Shown: positions 46,446 to 58,393 of the stretch, piece by piece
Layout: every line of letters starts with the position of its first letter
Position numbering within the stretch: the stretch's first letter is position 1
DNA from: Sciurus carolinensis
Lineage: Eukaryota > Chordata > Mammalia > Rodentia > Sciuridae
Direction of reading: 5' to 3'
Assembly: GCF_902686445.1 (NCBI RefSeq)
Contig: NC_062226.1
Coordinates: 14,914,001-14,978,000, forward strand
DNA: 64,000 nt
Notes under the pieces: generated by a model
The model's database searches: none
Told to the model about the DNA's origin: nothing
What the model saw: only the letters and a program-made list of their open reading frames with translations
Translations under genes and position numbers: made by a program

Positions 46446-47202
46446 CCTTTGTATATTCTTTATGTTAACCCTTGTTAGATAAGCAATTTGCAATTATTTT
46501 CTCACATTCTTTTCACTCTGATGATTGTTTCCTTTGTCACATGGGTGACTTTTAGTTTGACATAATCCCATTTGTCTGTGTTTGCTTTTGTGTCCTGTGT
46601 TTTGGGGGCTGTGTCCAAAATATATCCTTGCCAGTTGAAAATACAGAAGTAATTTTCCTGTGTTTCCTTCTAGTAGTTTTGCTGTTTCGAATTTCCTATT
46701 TATGGTTTAAAGCCATTTTGCTTTGATTTTTGCAGCAGGTGAGAGAGAGTGGTCTGGTTGCATTCTTCTGCATGGGGACAGCCAATCTTCCCAACACAAG
46801 TGGAAGACTGTCCTTTCCAATGTCCTTCTTTTCAACTGTTTTTCTTTGTTGAAAATCAGTTGGTTGTAAGTGCCTGCGTTGCTTCGGAGCTCACTCTTCT
46901 ATATCATTACTCTGTGCATTAATGTGCCAATTTTTATGCCGATGCTGTTTTGATAACTACAGTTTGCATTATGTTTTGAAATCAGGTTGTGTAATACCTC
47001 CTGCTTTGCTCCTTTTGCTTAACATTGCTTTGGATATTCAGTTATAATGGTTTCGTGCAGATTTTAGGATTGCTTTTCTAGTTCTGTAAAGAATATCATT
47101 GACATTTTGATAGAAATTGCATTGAATCTGTACAACATTTTTAGGTAGTGAGTTTTTCATAATATTGAGTCTTCTAATTCATACACAGGGCATCTTTCTA
47201 TT

Positions 47203-47264
47203 TGTGTGTGTGTGTGTGCATGTGTGTGTGTGTGTATGTGTGTGTGTATGTGTGTATGTGTGTT
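47203..47264 (+). repeat. (TG)n microsatellite, interrupted
   Basis: About 60 bp of TG units with CA and TA interruptions, inside the old L1. Confidence 0.92.
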
Positions 47265-47770
47265 TCCTCTTCAATTTCGTTCATCAATGTCCTACAGTTT
47301 TCATCATAGAGATCTGTTGCCTCTGGTTTAATTTAACTCCTAGTTACTTTTTTGGTAACTATTATAAATGGGATTTCTTTCTTCATTTCTATTTCAGGCA
47401 GTTCACCATTGGTGCATGGCAACATTACTGATTTTTGCATGTTGACTTTGTATTCTCAAATTGTGCTCATTTTATTAATTAGTTCTAATAGTAGATTTTT
47501 GGCAGTCTTTTGGGTTTTCTGTATGCGAGATTATGTCATCTGCAAACAATGAAAATTTGACTTTCTTCTTCAAATTTGGATGCCCTTTATTTCTTCCTCT
47601 TGTCTGATTGTTCTGGCTAGGATTTCCAGTATTGTGTTGAATACAAGTGGTGAAAATGGGCATCCACGTCTCGTTCCAGATCTTAAAGAGAAAGCCTTCA
47701 TGTTTTCCCCACTTAGTGTGATGTTAACTGTTAGTCTACCAAGAAATGGCCTTTATTATGTTGAGGCCTA

Positions 47771-49029
47771 AGTAATTTTTAGTTATTATTTAAGAAATGC
47801 TTTTTAAAAAGTTATTTCTTCCAGAATTACACTTCAGTAAATTTTATCCTTAATGGTTACAACATGTCAGATTGTGTCTTTCTGTATTTTGACCCAAACT
47901 GAACTAGGAGACCAAAGATCTAACTCTTATTATGAAATTGTTATCCAACAATATATAATCAGTAAGTCCATGATGCGTCCATGATGAAGGAAGAGGGGGA
48001 TAAATAGAACTTACTAAGAATAGTTGAATGACGTATTCTTAGTCTATCAAGGAAAACAAAACTTTTAGGGAACGTCATGAGCTATTCACGGTTGTTCAGT
48101 TAGTGCTGGTAACTGGGAACTTAGAATTTTGTGAGATTTAGTAAAAAAGCTAGACATGGCTGTTTAAGAAGACAAATATCTAAAACTACAAATATTTGCA
48201 CAATTGCAACAGTCATGTAATTACAGCGTAATTACAATGTAATTGTAATCACAATGATAATGGCATATGCTGTGGGGTGCTCTGAGGGCACATTAAGAAA
48301 GAATTAGTTAACTATAAGGATTCCTGGGAGTCTTCCTTGGAAGCGATATCTACTCTGGAACCTGAAGGTTACAGACAGCAAACAAAGAAATAATACTTTA
48401 AGGTAGAGAGAACATCTCGTACGGAAACGTGGAGGCCATTGGGCATGTATGTTTAATAACAAGAAAATAAAGGCCATCGTGACTGAGTAGAGGGTGAGCA
48501 ACAGAGACATGTGGAATGACCCTGGGGCAAGGGAATCATAACACACAGGGTTTCCTCTAGACTCTGTTAGGATCTTGGCCTTGAGGCAGGAAGGGAAACC
48601 ATGGCAGGTTATGTCCGTCAGCGATTGACCTGGGAAGCAGGTTACTTTATCCTGGGGCTTGAGCTGCTGCAGTTGTGGGATGTGGTTAAGCAGTCTGTGC
48701 GTGCTTCTTTCTTCTGTGTTTGCTGATGGGGCCTGAAGTCAGCAGGATCGGCAGTCAGGAAAGGAGGACAGAGATGAAATGGAGGAAGGAAGCACAAACT
48801 GAAACCTGTGGGGATAGATTGGAGCCATGTCAATCTCTCACTGCTTCTAACATGACAGGAGTGTCTGTCAGGAGAAGCTGGCATCCTGTGTGCTAGGCAC
48901 ACGCACACCTGCCCCCCAAATGGGAGAAGCTGAAGGAGGAGAGCCATGAAAGCTGGAGGAGGCTCAGGCCTGCCTCTGACCCCATGATAACCAGGTGAGC
49001 CAACAGGCAAGACAACTTGCATGCACCGT
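47771..49029. other. Mostly unassigned; possible L2-like part
   Basis: 48290-48620 resembles antisense L2 ('GGAGTCTTCCTTGGAAGCGATATCT...GAACCTGAAGG'). The 140-codon minus frame at 48642-49064 is proline/cysteine-rich, with no recognised domain and no likely promoter or splice sites that I can support. Confidence 0.45.
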
Positions 49030-49530
49030 GCTTTAATCAGGGTTCTCCAGAGAAGCAAGACCAACAGGATCTATGTGAACAGATTGTGAAGTATGCAGTA
49101 TAAGGAATACACTCACATGATCCTGGAGGCTGAGAAGGTCCAAGATCTGCAGTGAGCAGGCTGGAGACTCTGGAGACTGATGGTGTTGTTTTAATCTGAA
49201 GGCCAGCAGCCTACAGTCCCAGGAAAAACTGAGGTTTTATTTAAAGTCTAAGAACAGTGAAAAGTGTCCCACCTTGAAACTGTCAGGCAAGAGGTGTTCC
49301 CTCTTATATGACCCTTAGAGGAGGGTCAACCTTTGCTTTGTTCAAACCTTCCATTGATTGATGGGACACATCTGCATGAATGAAGGCAATATATATTACT
49401 CAATCTACTGATCAGGTGTCAGTCTCATTCAGAAACACACTCACACAAATATTCAGAACACTGCTTGACTAAATGACCGGGCACACCATGGCCTAGTCAA
49501 GTTGACTCATGAAATTAACCATCACAAATT
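49030..49530 (-). mobile_element. ERVL LTR-like (MLT2-like) element
   Basis: Opens 'TCAGGGTTCTCCAGAGAAGCAAGACCAACAGGAT' and closes 'CCTAGTCAAGTTGACTCATGAAATTAACCATCACA', which I recall as the ends of an ERVL-type LTR in antisense. The internal order ('GGAGGCTGAGAAGGTCCAAGATCTGC', 'ATTACTCAATCTACTGATC') agrees. Family name uncertain. Confidence 0.65.
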
Positions 49531-49556
49531 GCAAGAATACGTTGGATCCTGTCATA

Positions 49557-50302
49557 ATCTAGAGAAATGAAAATCAAAACTACACTGAGATTTCATCAAT
49601 TAGAATGTCTATTATCAAGAATACAAGCAACAATAGGTGTTGGCAAGGATGTGGGGAAAAGGTACACTCATACATGGCTGGCGAAGTTGCAAATTGGTGC
49701 AGCTACTCTGGAAAGCAGTGTGGAGATTCCTTAGAAAACTTGGAATGGAGCCACCATTTGACCCAGCTATCCCACTCCTTGGCCTATACCCAAAGGACTT
49801 AAAATCAGCATACTACAGTGATGTGGCTACATCAATGTTCATAGCAGCTCAATTCACAACAACTAGATTGTGGAACCAATCTAGATGCCCTTCAGTAGAC
49901 AAATGGATAAAGAAATTGTGGTATATATACACAATGGAATATTATTTAGTCATAAAGAAGAATAAAATTATGGCATTTGCAGGTAAATGGATGGAATTGG
50001 ATAATATCATGCTAAGTGAAGTAAGCTAATTCCAAAAAACCAAAGGCTGAATGATTTCTCTGATAAGTGGATGATGACGCATAATGTGAGGTGGCAGGGA
50101 GGCAAGAATGGAGGAAGGAAGGATGATTCAGAGGAAAATGAAGAGTGGGGAGGGGGTGGGGGAAAGGAAAGATAATAGAATGAGACAAACCTCATTACCC
50201 TATGTGCAGTATGGTTATACAAACGGTGTGACCCTACTTCATGTACAACCAGAGAAATGAAAGCTGTACCCCACTTGTGTACAATGCATCAAAATAAAAA
50301 AC
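49557..50302 (+). mobile_element. 5'-truncated sciurid L1, sense
   Basis: ORF2 C-terminus (open frame 49637-50029 with [20 protein letters not shown]), stop, then 3' UTR with a purine-rich tract and an A-rich tail near 50302. The 3' UTR lacks the telomere-like hexamers. Confidence 0.9.
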
Positions 50303-51059
50303 AAATATAGAAATAATATGAATTCTTCAATTCCATCTTCAAAACCAACCATGCCAATTATGTCTTCTGGCCTAGCCTGTTCTGGAATATTCAATGGAAG
50401 TGATTCTCATAATGAAGTTGGTATCACATTTGAAGTTGATATCACATAAATCCATCACAAAGTGGTTTAACAAGAGGTGTGTCTTTACTGGAACTAAAGG
50501 TAAGAATTATCACAATTATGGTTGTCTGGAGAAAGGCTTAGAGGGGGCAAAAGTGGGTATCTTCAACTTCCAATGGAGAAGGAGATAGAAGGAGAAGCGA
50601 TAGGTGGCATTATGTAGTAGCAGGTCTTATAGAATTCAGTATGCAGAAGCAGAAGCAGAAGTGTGCAGTGTACCATCCAGAAATATCAGAGATAGAATGT
50701 GTCCTATTACTGGGAAATACGTAAACAGAGAAGCGAGAATCTCCTCCCACAAATGTTTTAAGGTCATATTTTATGTTTTACAATAGTGGGGATAAATTAT
50801 TGCTAGACTGTTTTCAAACTCAAAATCTGTAGTTTCTGTTCTTAAATCCTGCATCTCATAAAGAGGTAAGATGATTACCTGAAAAATAACAATATAAGGC
50901 AGAATCATTGAGAGAGTTGAGTTGTGGAGCAAAAAAGAGAAAACATAGATGTCCCAGAAAGTGAGAAAGCTGAGATCTGTGTGTGAGAAGGAGTCCTGCC
51001 AGGGATTCATAGGAGAGTGGAATCAAGTGGAGCATTAGAATATTGATAGTACCTTGCTA
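50303..51059. other. Unassigned sequence
   Basis: No recognisable gene or repeat; contains a short AGAAGC repeat near 50645-50660. Confidence 0.5.
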
Positions 51060-51645
51060 GGTAGACATTCTGAAATGCAAATTCTGACCACGTCATCCTC
51101 CAACTTAATTGCTCTGAGTGTGCTCTGGATGAAGTCCATAATCGTTAACACGGTCTATAAGGCTGTGATGGATATGGTCCTCACCCCACCACCAGCTCAG
51201 CTCAGCTTGCGCCACTCTCTGCGCGGTGCCTGCCGTCGTTGCTGTGTGGACTTGCTGCTATTGCTTGAAATTACCAAGCTCCCTCCCACCTTAGAGCTTT
51301 CCTGCACGCTGCTGTGATGGCCTCAGATGCTCTTGACCCCTCTTTACCTGCATGAATCTATTCGTGCATCAATCTCAGGTTCAATATCACTTCCCAGGGA
51401 AGTTGTCCCTATATACTCTCTCTCCACCTCTAATTTAGGTTAATCCCACAATTATATAATCACACTGCCCCCATACCTCTCTTTCTTCACCCCAGTCATA
51501 ATTGCAATTCCATAGCTATTTTTGAGATCATTACCTTGTTCCTGATCTTACCACTAAACTGTAAGCTAAGGTCAAGTGTCATCCCCATCACCTCACATGA
51601 CATTCTCGGGTTGTTAAGTATATTTTATATGACTCAATGAAGGAA
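51060..51645 (+). repeat. L2 LINE 3' fragment
   Basis: Sense L2: 'CAATCTCAGGTTCAATATCACTTCCCAGGGAAGTTGTCCC', 'CACTAAACTGTAAGCTAAGGTCAAGTGTCATC'. Confidence 0.8.
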
Positions 51646-52959
51646 CAGGAGAGTCTTTTTGAAAGTTGAATCTTGGGATCTTTATCTTTGTAGGTTAGTC
51701 ATTTAACTTAAAGGGCAAGGTGATATCAGTTCTTGCTGTGGAAAACATCATTATCTCGTACTGTTTTCAGTTTTCTCCCTATTGAAGCCAAAGCAATTTT
51801 TATTTTGGATCTGCTAAACATGGCCCAAGCGTTTGCAGCATCAGAATAAACTGAGCATATCCCTAGGCAGCTCATATCTCCCTTGGATGGCCCAGGAATA
51901 GTTCATCATTTTCCTGCTCTCGTAGTTGAACATTGCTTTGCAAACATCTGCTCCAAGTCCAAATTCCTAGGGAAACGGGATTGAAGACAACATTGTGTCT
52001 CTATTTCTGTGTTTACCTCATTTCCTCTCTGAGGGCTTTCTCCCTTGAGTTCCCATGAAGCTAAGAACATTCTGCAAATCCTCACCTGGGAATTGGTTGC
52101 AGAAGGAATTCAGGGGGAAAAAAAAAAATCTCCTGTCTAGGGTGTTGAGAATTTGGCCTCTTCCCAAATATGTTTGCATTCTCTAGGAGAAATAGGAGAT
52201 GCATGCTGGATCTCTACAGTTTAATCCGAAGAAAGTCAGGGAGTAAATCAAGCCATTAGTTGGTGAATAGAAATGTCTGAGTTTTTCAATCTCTTAATTT
52301 CTCTCTCAGATAAATACAAATATAACCAAAGATCAAGGCAGGGCTTTTGACTCTCCTGTGGGAGCCAGGGAAGGCTTTGCAGGGGAGGTGCCATTTGAGA
52401 GAGATCTTGAAAGATAAGGAATGGAAGGAAAAAGAAATCATAGAAAGAAGGACCCTGAGTGTGTGCAAGATGAATAAGGTCAGGTTATGGGGATGGTGAA
52501 AGCAGTGGATTTCCCATTATGAAGTCTGTGCCGGGGATGGGGGATAGTGTCCAGCCATTGACATGCTGGGGGAATGTCGTGGGCCACGCTGGGAGCTTGG
52601 TGCCATCGGTTGGTCTGAACCTCTCCTCTGTCTCTACTGAGTGAGGACCAAGCACTTGGCCTCAGAACATCATTGTTTCTCTCTCCTCAAGACCAAGTTG
52701 ACTCACTCTCTGGTTACTCTCAATTGGATTCTTCCAGCATCTTTTCAACCTGATGGACTTCTCATCTTTTGCCTTTTTTTGTTATGATTTCCTTGATTAT
52801 TGCAAGAATAAAGAAATAGTGTTGATCCCTTTAGGTAGATGATATATCAAGACATGTTGCTGGACTCCCTTGCCATTATCTTTAGCAGTTAGGCAGTTGA
52901 ATCTTTGTGTAAGTTATGAGAAATCATGTTATTTGAGTAACGGTAAACAAGCATGTAGA
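51646..52959. other. Mostly unassigned
   Basis: Contains A10+ at about 52119-52128 and a short antisense L2-like block at 52370-52450 ('GAAGGCTTTGCAGGGGAGGTGCCATTTGAGAG'). No gene. Confidence 0.45.
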
Positions 52960-53130
52960 ATATACGTGTTCTAAGCATTTTACAGATCTCAACTCATTAG
53001 AGCTTCACAGCAGTACTGTGACTGGGCATTATTTTATCACCATTATCAAAATCTTGATTTTATTGATGAAGTGATTGAAGGTTAAGGTTAACAGACTTGA
53101 CAAGAGTTTCTTAGTTAGTCCATGGGAAGG
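52960..53130 (-). repeat. MIR SINE
   Basis: 'GTTCTAAGCATTTTACAGATCTCAACTCATTAGAGC' through 'GATTTTATTGATGAAGTGATTGAAGG' in antisense MIR order. Confidence 0.75.
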
Positions 53131-53459
53131 CCAAGGTTGAAAGCCAAGGGTGGCTTTTTCCTTCATTGTCTTTGTCACTGGACTACCCAGCTTCTCTGTT
53201 CCATTTGTCTCCTCCTTTCTAATATTTGACTCTTACTTATTTTTTTCTACATTGTTGGATAATGTTGAATATTAGCATACAGCTAACTTTCAGGATAAGA
53301 GTTATAAATTTTCACCATTAACTTGAATACATGGTGAGATTTTCCTTGAGAAGTCAAAACAAAACAATGTAAGTTAGTGTTTTCAGCCGGGTCATGAAAA
53401 ATTATGACTCACATAGAGCCTGCTGTAGTTAGATCCAATTCTCAAATGTGGTGTCTATG
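53131..53459. other. Unassigned sequence
   Basis: No recognisable gene or repeat. Confidence 0.45.
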
Positions 53460-53970
53460 TGTCATTTGTTGGTAAATGAATGAAAATGAAAAACATCATG
53501 CCAAGTGATATAAGTCACTCAGAAAGTCAAGGGTCAAATGTTTTATCTCAAATGTGGAAGATAGAGAGGAAAAAAGGAATAAAAAGGGGAGCTATCTCAC
53601 AAAAATAGAAGAGAGACTGATACAGTAGAGGAAAGAGATTGAGAGGGAGGGGGAAAGGGAGAGAGTACAGCGAAGTCCTGGGAGCAAAATCTACCCAGTT
53701 ATGCTGAACACAATACACTGGATCCTGATTTTATATAAATGAATAAATAAATTAAAAAATGATTACAAGGTGCTAATTGAAATAATAGTAATAATAAAAA
53801 AGGAGATTGGTGGAGTAGAACAAGTGGGCAAGTGGATTGGTGGATTGGGGGAGGAACGAGGAGGGGAGAAAATGAGATTGATTAAATTATATCATGTGCA
53901 TTTATGACTATGGCATGACCAATCCCACTATTTCATTTAATTATAATGCACCAATAAACTCTTTTAGAAA
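53460..53970 (+). mobile_element. Old L1 3' UTR fragment
   Basis: 'GTAAATGAATGAAAATGAAAAACATCATGCCAAGTG' (end of ORF2), then an A/G-rich 3' UTR ending 'TTATAATGCACCAATAAACTC'. Confidence 0.75.
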
Positions 53971-54040
53971 ATCCACTTCTCATCTGTCTCATGTGTTTTT
54001 TGTTCCTCTGAGCCTCCTGTACTTCTTTCTTCTGTATTTC

Positions 54041-54452
54041 TGTAGCTGTTTTGCCACTGTGACCAAAAAAATCCAACAAAAACAATTTTAGAGGAGGAAA
54101 ATTTACTTGGTGCTCATGGTTTCAGAGGTCTCAGTCCACAGATGGCCGACTCTATTGCTCAGGGTGGAGGTGAGTCAGAACACCAAGCAGAAGAGAATAG
54201 TGGAAGAAAGCCACTGGAAACATGGCAGTCAGGAAGCAGAGAGCACTCTGCTCACCAGGGACACAGTGCAAACCCCAAAGCCATGCCCCAGTGACCTACC
54301 TCCTCCAACCACACCCTACCTGACTACTTACCAGTGGATTGATGCACTGACAAGGTTAAGGCTCTTATAACCCAATCCTTCCACCTCTGAACCTTTTTGC
54401 ATTGTTTCACACATGAGTTTTTTGGGGACACTTCACATCTAGACCATAACAC
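54041..54452 (-). mobile_element. MaLR-like LTR
   Basis: Plus strand opens TGTAGCTGTTTTGCCACTGTG, contains 'TACTTGGTGCTCATGGTTTCAGAGG', 'AGTCAGGAAGCAGAGAGCACTCTGCTCACC' and 'AACCCAATCCTTCCACCTCTGAA', and ends 'CACATCTAGACCATAACACA'. Same family as 6554 and 13602; solo. Confidence 0.75.
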
Positions 54453-55149
54453 ATACCAAGTGAAAATTTTCTAATGCAGTATTTTAATTCCTTTAATATT
54501 TTTTCTCTATGCATTTTTTTTGTTTTTCTTTCTCAGTGTTTGCTGTAGAGCATACCACATATATCTTATAGATGGCTCTTTTTTTTTTAAAAGCCCTTTC
54601 TTGGTTTAACACTGTCTAATTTTAAGACTGGGAATGGCAGGTATATTGGACACAGAGTCACAAATGCTGGAAACTGATGGAGATTCACTGTGTGTGAAAG
54701 CTTTTGACAGAGGACATGGTCACCTACCATTATGAAGTATAAATTCTACCTTTAGTTTGAACCTTTAGGTCTCATCTACAAATCTGAACTAAGATGGGAT
54801 CCAACATCAATGTTACAACAATTCTGCAGTTGCTGTGATAAAATTTTCTTTTTTTTATAACTTTGGTAACTCAGATTTTGTAATTTCTGCACAACTTGTA
54901 TGAGTAAAAGGATTTGCTAAGCAAATATGTAAAGAAGCAGTCAGGGAGAGAGTTCATCTACTTACATAAACCAATAGCTCTTAAGAAACTGAGTGCATGG
55001 TTGGAAAATAAATGAATGCTCTTTATTTAAAAATGAGACTTATCTATCTATTAAATCAGACTTGAAGTTGGGGAGGGAGTCTTCTCCAGGGATAACTTCA
55101 CAGATCTTCTTGAGTGCCACATCCCCTGTGAAATCTACCCCAATCATTA
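54453..55149. other. Unassigned sequence
   Basis: AT-rich with T runs; no gene or clear repeat. Confidence 0.45.
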
Positions 55150-55270
55150 GGGTATGGAAAAGAGCACATGACTCTGGTGTCAGAGAAACCTGGCTTCAAA
55201 TCCTGTTTCTGCTCCTTGATAACTGGGTGAGTTTGGACAAGTCATTTGAAACTTCCTTACTCAAAGTGTG
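55150..55270 (+). repeat. MIR SINE
   Basis: 'AAAGAGCACATGACTCTGGTGTCAGAGAAACCTGGCTTCAAATCC' is the tRNA-like head of a sense MIR, with 'GTTTGGACAAGTCATTTGAAACTTCC' following. Confidence 0.85.
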
Positions 55271-55744
55271 GTCCTCAGACCACCAGTCTCATCTGGATGC
55301 ACGGAACTATTGCCTTTTAAGAAGACCCTCGTGTGATTGATTTGCACTCTGACCTTTGAGAAGCCCTGATGTAAGCTTTCTGACCTCAGGATTCTCAGGG
55401 TGGTTGGGAAGGTTGAATAGTGCTGTTCTATGAGCACCTATGACAGTGGTCATGTGATGCAATGAATTTTCCAAAATTGTGGTTATTACAACTAGTTGAA
55501 TTATCTCAAATGTTTCTGTTGTGGTCATTGCTTTCAGTCACCGTCACCTGGAAGCATGCTGGACCTTTAGAGATTAGAATCTTGCCCAGTGGCGAGACAC
55601 TCTGCAACCTCCCCAGAGCTGTTTCAGAGTAAATGGGATGAGAGGTCCTGCTGAGAAAGTTGCTGTGCATATTAGGGAAGTCGACGTGCAGTGTGGTTTC
55701 CAGATGCCAGGTGCCGTACCCACACTTCACATCCATTCTCCCAC

Positions 55745-55880
55745 CAAATCCTAGCAGCACTTCCATGGAGTGGAAAAATGCTCAGAGAGGTGAGAGTGCG
55801 TGTTCAAGGACACATGGCTTGGAAGGGGCACAGCTTTAACTCAAATCCAGAGCAAATCTGAATCCAAAACCTTCATGTGA
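55745..55880 (-). repeat. MIR fragment
   Basis: 'TGCTCAGAGAGGTGAGAGTGCGTGTTCAAGGACACATGG' is an antisense MIR block. Confidence 0.6.
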
Positions 55881-56594
55881 TTCTGGACATTTCTTGTGAC
55901 ATGAAAATGCCCGTCATCCAGATGTTTTATAAATCATCAGGTGCCCCCTGCCATGAGGATAATCAACAATGACTGAGTGGGGGGCTGGGACTTTCCACCC
56001 TGTTGTGCCCACCCCAGCTGGAGGCAGTTATTTTGCTTCCCTGCCCACTTGGCTAATGTACTTTGATCAACCTGATTTCCCCCTTTGCTCCCCCTTTCTT
56101 TCTCCAAGGGCTCAGATGGCCAGAATCACAGTTGCCTCAGAGAGTCAGGTGTGACCGCTCTTGTTAAGGAGCCAGAGTATGAGCTAATTATAGTAATTAA
56201 AGCTTCCTATTTACATAACACCTCTCAGGCAGAAGGAACACGGTGCTCGCTCTTTTCCAAGGCCAGGTACAGAAAGCTGCCCAGCTCCCCACACTGCTCC
56301 TCCCCGGAGACCTGGAACAGGGGAACATATGTTCCTGACACACTGGACCAGTTCAGATGGGGGAAGGGAGGAAGCCCTGCTGGTCAAGACGAGCTTCAGA
56401 CAGGCCTCCAAAGCTTCTAGAAGGTGGGCATCATGCAGGGTCCCAAAACTCCACAGGCTGAAGCTAGTCACCCCCATGTTATTTAGCAGCCCCTGTATAA
56501 TGAGTTCCCTATGTTACTATGACAAGTTCTAACAAGGGCCCTATCATTGCCATGGATCTTTTGTCCAACATTTTTAACTTTTATGAGACATGGA
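55881..56594. other. Unassigned sequence
   Basis: GC-moderate region with overlapping frames on both strands (56085-56532) that cannot all be coding; none shows a domain. Confidence 0.45.
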
Positions 56595-56720
56595 TAAGGT
56601 AGTAGTAGCTCCTCTCCACTCTACAGCCAAGGAAAATGAGGCTCAGAGAAGACTGATAGTTTAATCAGTGCTGTACAGATAGTGAGTAGTGTAGTCGGTT
56701 TTTTCCACACAAAATGTGCA
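56595..56720 (-). repeat. MIR fragment
   Basis: 'CACTCTACAGCCAAGGAAAATGAGGCTCAGAGAAG' is an antisense MIR block. Confidence 0.7.
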
Positions 56721-58233
56721 GAATTGCAAAACTCATGAGCAGTCCACCATGCTACAATGCCTCTCTCAAGAAGTTCACTGATTACCAAACACTTTACTCT
56801 TTATTTTTATAACCTTACGAAGGTAAATGGATGACATCTCCATGTGCAAATTAAACACTCACATAAGCACGTTCACATACCATGTTACACACATGCTCCC
56901 ACTTATGACCAGATTCAGAGACTTCCCACAACTTTTCTCTGGCTATTTCTCTGGAGAGTGGCAGATGCTGCATTCAGGTCTGGATTTCTTTCCACCCTGA
57001 CTTTGTGCTTCCTTTGGTCCAGTTTTATATTCAATTAGTATGGTCTTTTAAAAAAATCAATAAATGGTTAGTGATGCCTTTAATAGATATTGAATGAATT
57101 CAAATCTGGTGTTATTTATCACAGAAGTGATACTTTAATTATTTATTCCCCTCAGAGTAACACTTTCTATATCCAATGTGCCTGATCCTTATACATGGGA
57201 CAACATCATCTGATTCTGGAGGTAGAGACCAGGTCATGATCATCTCTAACTCATCAGAGGAGTTACTTTTTCCTCTGGCATGAGTGAATCACTACCTGTT
57301 GGCATAGGTGTACTTGTTCAGAATAACAAAGCTAGCAAATAGAAAAACTAAGTCTCTCATCCCATGACCTTTCCAGTTATCTGTCTCTGAAATCAAGAAG
57401 AAATTTGCACAGATCTTCGCTCAGTGGACAAATAAGAAAAGATTGTGTGACAGCCACTGTGCCCGACTTTGGCATCCAGTGCTAAAGGAATTTGGCAAAG
57501 TTCTGACCTTCTATGGAAATATAGACAATAAGCAAATAATAAATGTATACACGAATCCAAGTGGAAATGAAGACTGAAAAGGAATCAAAGAGGAACCAGA
57601 GGATCGTCGCTGATGGGTATTATGTATGGATAGAGAAAACATTTCTAAGGACAGAAATATTTAAGCTGAGATCTGACGCCTAAGAAGAGTCAGCTGAGCA
57701 AAGACAACACCCCAAACACTGGGAAGTGCATATCTGAAGTCCTCAAGAAGGGGAAGGTTGTGGGAGTCCAAACTGAAATGAGAGCAGGAGTCTGAGCAGA
57801 ACAGGAGGAAGGCTAAGTGGGACAAGATGAGGGAAGGTGGGAAGAGGTTCGAAGAAAATTCCGCAGAAGGCCGAAAGAAGGTGGTAAGGATTAGGATTCT
57901 ACTTCAAAGTAAGTATAAATTACGTTTTGGAAAAGATTACTCTGGTTCATTTTCTTGGATGGACACAAATATCTTTACATTTTAAATTTCAGAGTGGAGG
58001 AGAAAACAGACTTGGGGTCAGGAAGACCCAGGCCTGGTCCTGCTGTGGCCTCCCATTTGCTGGGTAGATTTCCTTGGTGAATTCCCTGTGGTTTCAGTTT
58101 CTTCACCAGTGAGATCAGGCTAAGTTATGCAGCAAAAATGTTAACAAAAAATACCCATTTCATGACCTAATATAATTAAAATTATTTTTTGTTCAAAGTC
58201 CCTTGTAGACTGAATAACTCTCCAGAGTTGTTC
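56721..58233. other. Mostly unassigned; possible L2-like part
   Basis: 57480-57860 has the layout of an antisense L2 region ('CTTCTATGGAAATATAGACAATAAGCAAATAATAAATG...'). No gene is supported. Confidence 0.4.
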
Positions 58234-58288
58234 TGGATCCACATTTGTGTACACATTTGTGGATCCAAATGTGTACTGGATCCACATT
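58234..58288. repeat. Nested palindrome with three GGATCCA units
   Basis: 58234-58267 is an imperfect 34-bp palindrome (arms TGGATCCACA and TGTGGATCCA around a TGTGTACACA core). A third GGATCCACATTT unit follows at about 58278-58289. Confidence 0.8.
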
Positions 58289-58380
58289 TCAGATTGCTTC
58301 TGCTTTAGAGTACTTCCATATTGGTACGTGCTCCCCAGCTGGCTGTAGAAGACTTGCCAACACGAGGAAAGGTCCCCTTC

Positions 58381-58393
58381 AAGAACGAAAGCC
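58381..58393 (+). repeat. Target-site duplication, left (second twin-primed L1)
   Basis: AAGAACGAAAGCC, identical to 59224-59236. Confidence 0.9.

Larger units (their letters stand above)
45000..47770 (-). mobile_element. Old L1M element with nested SINEs
   Basis: Antisense L1 3' UTR from about 45000 ('TTTTGATATATGTATACATTG'), then ORF2 C-terminus to RT in antisense order ('GGCTGAATAGTATTCCATTGTG', 'GAGGGATTGCTGGATCATATGG', 'ATTGCATTGAATCTGTACAAC', 'GAATACAAGTGGTGAAAATGGGC'). Interrupted by two B1-ID SINEs and a TG repeat. Non-coding. Confidence 0.88.

Noticed and set aside
48642..49064. 140-codon minus frame as a gene
   Set aside because: No domain, no signal peptide, no supported splice or promoter context; composition explains the length.
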